DNA of 9,248 nt from Candidatus Woesearchaeota archaeon (GTDB lineage: Archaea; Nanobdellota; Nanobdellia; Woesearchaeales; GW2011-AR9). The stretch covers positions 1-9,248 of the forward strand of contig JACPCC010000006.1 in the NCBI GenBank assembly GCA_016179995.1. Reading direction: 5' to 3'. The translations under genes and the position numbers were made by a program. Positions 6,211-9,248 of the stretch are shown in pieces (position 1 is the stretch's first letter; each line of letters begins with the position of its first letter). The notes below the pieces were generated by a model that was not told the DNA's origin, ran no database searches, and worked only from the letters and a program-made list of their open reading frames with translations.

Positions 6211-6802
6211 ACACAATTTTCTTGACAACTCTGATATCAACAAATATTATTTCAATAGGTCTTATCTCAATAAATCTTATCTCAATAAAGATAATCTATT
6301 GAAAATTAGGTATCAATTAAAAATTAACAAAAGTATTATTCTTTTTTCTATATTAGATGATCATTTCTTAAAACTATTTCAAAGGGAAATAGATCAATTA
6401 GAATATAATCCTGATTTTAAATTAAGCTTTTATTCTTGTAAAAAAGCAAGACCTAATCAATTAATAACGACTACCTGTAAATCAATCTTAAAGAATTATT
6501 TTAAAAAAGAGATTAAAACTATTAATCTCTATAGATTTGGTTGGAAAGATTACACCATTCTTAATGATAAACTAAAGTCTCCTAAATGTTTAGAAGCCAT
6601 CTTTATATTTTCTAAAGAAAAATGGAATGAAGATGATGGGGGTAATATTGTCTATGTTGATGCAAAAGGAAGGGAGACCGTTGTACCAATAACTAACAAT
6701 TCTCTAATTATCAAACAGAAAGAAAATGGAGAAAAAAGATATTTAAAATACATCAACAGTGGAGCCAAGCATAAAACCATATTCTTAATTGAATGTCTTT
6801 AA
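6203..6802 (+). CDS. Non-catalytic Ofd1/OGFOD1 C-terminal-like domain protein, partner of the upstream oxygenase
   Basis: This 199-aa protein starts at an ATG inside the last codons of the upstream oxygenase (8-bp overlap), which implies translational coupling. Residues about 108-199 look like a second oxygenase fold: YTILND (117-122), WNEDDGGNIVY (141-151), PITNNSLI (162-169) and KRYLKYINSG (178-187). This order of Y-T-L, W...GG...Y, NSL and KxIN recalls the C-terminal domain of human OGFOD1 and yeast Tpa1. Where the catalytic copy has HxD there is Asn121-x-Lys123, and the distal His aligns with Leu181, so it should bind no iron. Residues 1-50 are low complexity with a tandem SYLNK repeat. 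A structural or substrate-binding partner of the catalytic subunit is the natural inference. The protein is full length with an intact frame, so it is not simply decayed. Confidence 0.65.
   Translation: MLEHNFLDNSDINKYYFNRSYLNKSYLNKDNLLKIRYQLKINKSIILFSILDDHFLKLFQREIDQLEYNPDFKLSFYSCKKARPNQLITTTCKSILKNYFKKEIKTINLYRFGWKDYTILNDKLKSPKCLEAIFIFSKEKWNEDDGGNIVYVDAKGRETVVPITNNSLIIKQKENGEKRYLKYINSGAKHKTIFLIECL
6260..6289 (+). repeat. Perfect 15-bp tandem repeat inside a gene
   Basis: TCTTATCTCAATAAA occurs twice in direct succession (6260-6274 and 6275-6289), preceded by a degenerate partial copy ending near 6259. It encodes SYLNK-SYLNK after FNR in the N-terminal extension of the non-catalytic oxygenase partner. 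The unit is a multiple of three, so gain or loss of a copy keeps the frame. Confidence 0.8.
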
Positions 6803-6810
6803 ATCTCTTC

Positions 6811-8121
6811 TCATCTTTCAAATGTTTTCTCTTCTCCAGTAAAACCACTAATCTCATTAGCTGTTTTTCCTGGGAAAATTTCTACTTTAATTAGTCTATC
6901 TTCGACCATTTGTACTAAAATAACCCCTTTACTTTCTTGGCCTTCTATACCTTTGATATTTCTAGCAAAAGTATTTCTGTTCCAAGGCTGTCCATCAACT
7001 ACATATTCATAATTGATTAATTCATACTTTATTAATCCACTGCTCACATCAATTTTAGCTGGGTCTGGAGTATTGCTTTTTACTGCAAATTGCTCGGCTT
7101 TATTCTCTTCAAAAGTGCCGATAGAAACAATGATCATATTTTGGTCGTAAGGGTCATAAGCAAAACTTAAATGTCCGGCCCAATAACGTTCTTGTTTTAA
7201 TCCGGCAAATTTATTAGTATTAATCTCAAACCAATTACCTACTAATTTTCCATCAATATCATAATCTATTTTTCCGCCTAACGGTTCAACTGAGCGCAGA
7301 GATTTAGAGCGCATCTTCTCTCTGATCTCTGGTTTAAAATAATCAAAAGGGTCTTGTACTTTTAAATAATTACTGCTCTCATAACTTTTCGGTATGATGA
7401 AATTAACTTTAGCTTCCGTATCAAAAACATTATAATCCATGGCACCAAAATATGTTCCTATCAATTGCCCTGCTTTTACTGGAAAATTAATTTGTGTATA
7501 AGCTTGAGTTCCTACTTTTTCAATAATTTCTTTTATTGGCCTATCAAGATGAATAAAAGCGCTTTGTATAGTGCAAGTGTGTTCAATTAAAACATAATAA
7601 TCATCAACTGCATTTTCAAATCTTTTCGAACTAGGATCAGTTACTGGGCTAGTAAAATGCTGAACAAATGTGACTGAACCATCTGTTGGTGCATAAACTT
7701 CTACCTCTGTTTTATCCCAATCTGGTGCATAATAATATTGGTGATCTATGGGTGTTACATGTTCAGCAATCATGGCTCCTAAAGGTACAATGTACTCAAT
7801 CTTATCTAAATTTACTGGAGGATATTGAAAAGTAATTTTTCCTCCTGAACAGGGCTGTAAGTGGTCATTGCCTAATGCTTTACTCTCTTTATTTTCTGTT
7901 TGGTCCCCTAGCCTATCTTCTTTTTCATCTTCTCTATTTGGTTCTTCTGAATAACTCTGGGATTTTGCTTTTTCTATTTGCTGATTATCTAACGATTTAT
8001 CTTCTAATGTTTTATCATCTAAAAAAACTCTTTCTTTTCCACTTTTACATCCTATACTCATCAAAGAAAAAAAGAGGATTAGAACTACTCCTAGACCAAT
8101 TAATAATCTGTTATTCTTCAT
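6811..8121 (-). CDS. Lipoprotein with an M23 peptidase-like domain
   Basis: This 436-aa protein begins with a signal peptide (MKNNR, then a hydrophobic core 6-23) and a lipobox-like MSIGC with Cys25 as the lipid site. Residues 26-90 are a charged Lys/Glu/Asp linker. From about 95 the chain is ordered: VTPIDHQYYYA (122-132), VYAPTDGSV (142-150) and LIEHTC (178-183) followed by FIHL (189-192) resemble the order of M23 (LytM/lysostaphin) peptidase strands. The M23 zinc ligands cannot be placed with confidence, so it may be a non-catalytic relative. Residues about 265-430 form a second conserved-looking region (GGKIDYDIDGKLVGNWF, SFAYDPYD, VQMVEDRLIKVEIFPGKT) that I cannot name. A similar architecture occurs, as I recall, in uncultivated archaeal and candidate-phylum genomes. 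It converges on the oxygenase pair with an 8-bp gap. No Shine-Dalgarno is visible. Confidence 0.75.
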   Translation of the reverse strand: MKNNRLLIGLGVVLILFFSLMSIGCKSGKERVFLDDKTLEDKSLDNQQIEKAKSQSYSEEPNREDEKEDRLGDQTENKESKALGNDHLQPCSGGKITFQYPPVNLDKIEYIVPLGAMIAEHVTPIDHQYYYAPDWDKTEVEVYAPTDGSVTFVQHFTSPVTDPSSKRFENAVDDYYVLIEHTCTIQSAFIHLDRPIKEIIEKVGTQAYTQINFPVKAGQLIGTYFGAMDYNVFDTEAKVNFIIPKSYESSNYLKVQDPFDYFKPEIREKMRSKSLRSVEPLGGKIDYDIDGKLVGNWFEINTNKFAGLKQERYWAGHLSFAYDPYDQNMIIVSIGTFEENKAEQFAVKSNTPDPAKIDVSSGLIKYELINYEYVVDGQPWNRNTFARNIKGIEGQESKGVILVQMVEDRLIKVEIFPGKTANEISGFTGEEKTFER

Positions 8122-8466
8122 TTTGATAAGTTGAGATAATCGAATAGTTGTATTTGTTTATCAGGACACGGCAAATAAACCGCCGAAATATCACCAGTTT
8201 TATAGTAAGAGCAGTAAATATTCGAACAAAAATAGCTCTTACTATATATAAAAGCAATAACTATTTTATTCAATTATTTATTGCCTTTAGTATATTCCTA
8301 TAGATTTATGGCTTTATCACAATATTTCGGCTTTGTTCCAGCATGGAGCAACGCAAAAATCATCAATTGACCATGACGACAACATTACCTCATTTTAGCT
8401 GAAGTGTTACACAAATACAAATAGTTTAATCATTAAATTTTTATAGTATATAAACATATCTTGTTG
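8122..8466. other. 345-bp divergent intergenic region with stacked inverted repeats
   Basis: No credible gene lies here on either strand. It separates the minus-strand lipoprotein from the plus-strand gene at 8467, so promoters for both should be inside. It holds the nested repeat described at 8182-8331, a hairpin TTGTTCC-AGCAT-GGAGCAA with one G-U (8333-8351), the dyad GTGTTACAC (8404-8412), and an AT-rich stretch containing TATAGTATATAAA (8442-8454) just before the downstream gene, a likely promoter core. GTTTAT (8156-8161) and ATAAAC (8175-8180) form a further small dyad on the lipoprotein side. Confidence 0.5.
8182..8331. repeat. Nested inverted repeat, element E, with two inner hairpins
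   Basis: Outer arms GCCGAAATAT (8182-8191) and ATATTTCGGC (8322-8331) are perfect and 130 bp apart. Inside are a perfect 12-bp pair, TATAGTAAGAGC (8201-8212) and GCTCTTACTATA (8235-8246), and a second pair, AAAGCAATAA (8251-8260) and TTATTGCCTTT (8278-8288), with one bulged base. The outer-stem-plus-inner-hairpins form matches the elements near 992-1103 and 2568-2710. A structured RNA, a DNA cruciform or the remains of a small mobile palindrome would all fit. Confidence 0.55.
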
Positions 8467-9000
8467 ATGGTCCTTAATTTTCAAAATAATTTAAATCTCT
8501 CATTACAAAGAATAAATTGTCATCAACATTTTGAATATCCTCTTCATATAGAAGAAATAGAACGAACTTATCAAACTTCTGATGATTTATTGGAAACTTA
8601 TACTGATGTAAAATGGAAAATAGTTAATACTCTTAATGAAATATATTCTTCACAGTTATTAGTTCCGGTAGTTCTAGAAAATTGGTTCAATAATGTCAAT
8701 AAAGAAGATGAAGTCTCTTATTTTCTCAACGAAGTAGGTTCTAACATCTTAAGTTATTCCCAGTTTAAAGTACCAAGTAAATTTCATCTTTGGTTGGGTC
8801 GTAAAGGCTTTATTATCGGAATTGAACAAAAAGGTGCTAGTTTTGATGCTGAAAAGATAAACTCACATAAACTTAAAAATAATGAGGGAGCTGCTTTTGA
8901 ATTCTTCAGAAAATGTAACAGCACAATATTTTTTGATCATCCTAAAGAAGCGAGAATAGTGATGATGGAAGTTTTGTTTGTTCACTCTAGAGGATCTTAG
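8467..9000 (+). CDS. Small protein, possibly a degenerate GHKL (histidine-kinase-type) ATPase domain
   Basis: I do not recognise a named family. The ATG at 8467 gives 177 aa; two in-frame TTG codons at 8461 and 8464 are alternative starts, and none has a Shine-Dalgarno. Three short stretches lie in the order of a GHKL ATPase fold, as in anti-sigma-factor kinases: Glu89-x3-Asn93 in FLNEVGSNIL (like the N-box), GIEQKGASFD (118-127, like the DxGxGF box but with Glu for Asp and Ser for Gly), and NNEGAAFEFF (near 139-148, like the second glycine box), ending in IVMMEVLF. The N-terminal 70 residues are Asn/Leu/Glu-rich and helical looking. No transmembrane segment is seen. It precedes the truncated FAD-protein gene by 35 bp and may share its transcript. 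The ATPase resemblance is tentative and ATP binding is doubtful. Confidence 0.6.
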   Translation: MVLNFQNNLNLSLQRINCHQHFEYPLHIEEIERTYQTSDDLLETYTDVKWKIVNTLNEIYSSQLLVPVVLENWFNNVNKEDEVSYFLNEVGSNILSYSQFKVPSKFHLWLGRKGFIIGIEQKGASFDAEKINSHKLKNNEGAAFEFFRKCNSTIFFDHPKEARIVMMEVLFVHSRGS

Positions 9001-9035
9001 ATAAATTTATATTATTCTTTTCTTTAGTAGTACTT

Positions 9036-9191
9036 ATGTCTAATAAAACTTATAAAACTATTATTATTGGTGCAGGAATTTCAGGTTTAGGATGCGCTCA
9101 TAAATTCATGGAAAATAATTATACTGGGTTTAAAATAATTAGCCCTGATATAGGGGGGAGAATTTTTGAATCAAAAAACATTAAGAGATGA
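9036..9191 (+). pseudogene. Truncated FAD/NAD(P)-binding Rossmann protein
   Basis: The ATG at 9036 opens a frame that begins with a textbook dinucleotide-binding fold: a beta strand (KTIIIG), the GxGxxG glycine motif as GAGISG, then a helix, a second strand (FKIISP) and DIGGRI, the GGR motif typical of amine-oxidase-like FAD enzymes. The frame then stops at TGA 9189-9191 after only 51 residues, whereas such enzymes are several hundred residues long. Everything after about 9188 is higher in GC. Either the gene is broken by an insertion or rearrangement, or the contig is chimeric here. A natural 51-residue product is unlikely because the FAD fold would be incomplete. Confidence 0.6.
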
Positions 9192-9248
9192 TCAAGACCG
9201 AGAGTTTACGCAAGTTAAGGCGTATAACGGGATTGATCACAACAGCCC
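9188..9248 (+). CDS. Possible new gene start at the right edge, partial
   Basis: An ATG at 9188 overlaps the stop of the truncated FAD gene (ATGA) and stays open to the window edge, encoding about 20 residues (MIKTESLRKLRRITGLITTA). The basic start followed by a more hydrophobic run could be the beginning of a signal or membrane segment. The sequence is about 47% GC and uses codons such as CGC, ACC and GAG, unlike the genes to its left. It is too short to identify and could be chance. Confidence 0.3.
   Translation, partial: MIKTESLRKLRRITGLITTA

Noticed and set aside
7875..8126. 83-codon plus-strand frame that looks hydrophobic
   Set aside because: It is the complement of the lysine/glutamate-rich linker and signal peptide of the minus-strand lipoprotein, which makes Phe/Leu-rich antisense frames.
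8361..8472. CATCAA (8361-8366) and GACCAT (8369-8374) as sequences that could pair with and mask the start at 8464-8472
   Set aside because: Each match is only 6 bp across about 100 bp, and they compete with each other; expected by chance.
1..9248. CRISPR arrays, tRNA or rRNA genes, transposases
   Set aside because: I looked for regularly spaced repeats, tRNA cloverleaf landmarks such as GGTTCGAATCC, rRNA-like stretches and transposase motifs, and saw none.

Overview
This is an AT-rich window (by eye about one third GC or lower across most of it) with bacterial-style gene organisation. It has seven intact protein genes, an edge-truncated lipoprotein gene, one broken gene, a possible gene start at the right edge, and unusually structured intergenic DNA. 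A YadG/YadH-type ABC exporter and a glutathione S-transferase point to a proteobacterium. The asparaginyl-tRNA synthetase is instead of the short archaeal type, and the M23-like lipoprotein recalls proteins I associate with uncultivated archaeal and candidate-phylum lineages. The best reading is an AT-rich, possibly host-associated proteobacterium with a mosaic gene content, but the phylum cannot be fixed from this window.

Layout. Positions 1-963 (minus) hold a lipoprotein gene that runs off the left edge. Its first half is about 34% GC and its second half about 48%. A divergent promoter region (964-1258) carries two tandem nested hairpins whose inner stems differ by compensatory changes. asnS follows (1259-2554), then a 183-bp spacer with two more nested-hairpin elements. 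Next come yadG (2738-3712), yadH (3842-4606) and a GST gene with a strong Shine-Dalgarno (4679-5290). A regulatory gap leads into two overlapping genes (5485-6210 and 6203-6802). A long minus-strand lipoprotein gene with an M23-like domain (6811-8121) converges on them with only 8 bp between. A 345-bp gap with stacked inverted repeats precedes a small protein that resembles a degenerate GHKL ATPase (8467-9000). A truncated FAD/NAD-binding protein (9036-9191) follows, and its stop overlaps a possible new start in higher-GC sequence at the right edge.

Most notable system. The overlapping pair at 5485-6802 looks like a split bacterial version of the eukaryotic Tpa1/Ofd1/OGFOD1 ribosomal prolyl hydroxylase. 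The first gene has the full HxD...H and 2-oxoglutarate-binding set. The second resembles the C-terminal double-stranded beta-helix domain of that family and has lost every metal ligand. In eukaryotes the two domains are fused in one chain; here they are separate genes joined by an 8-bp overlap.

Second theme. Nested inverted repeats (an outer stem enclosing one or more inner hairpins) occur in three intergenic regions: 992-1103, 2568-2710 and 8182-8331. Composition changes near both window edges, so the AT-rich block may be an island in a higher-GC genome, or the contig may be chimeric at its ends.
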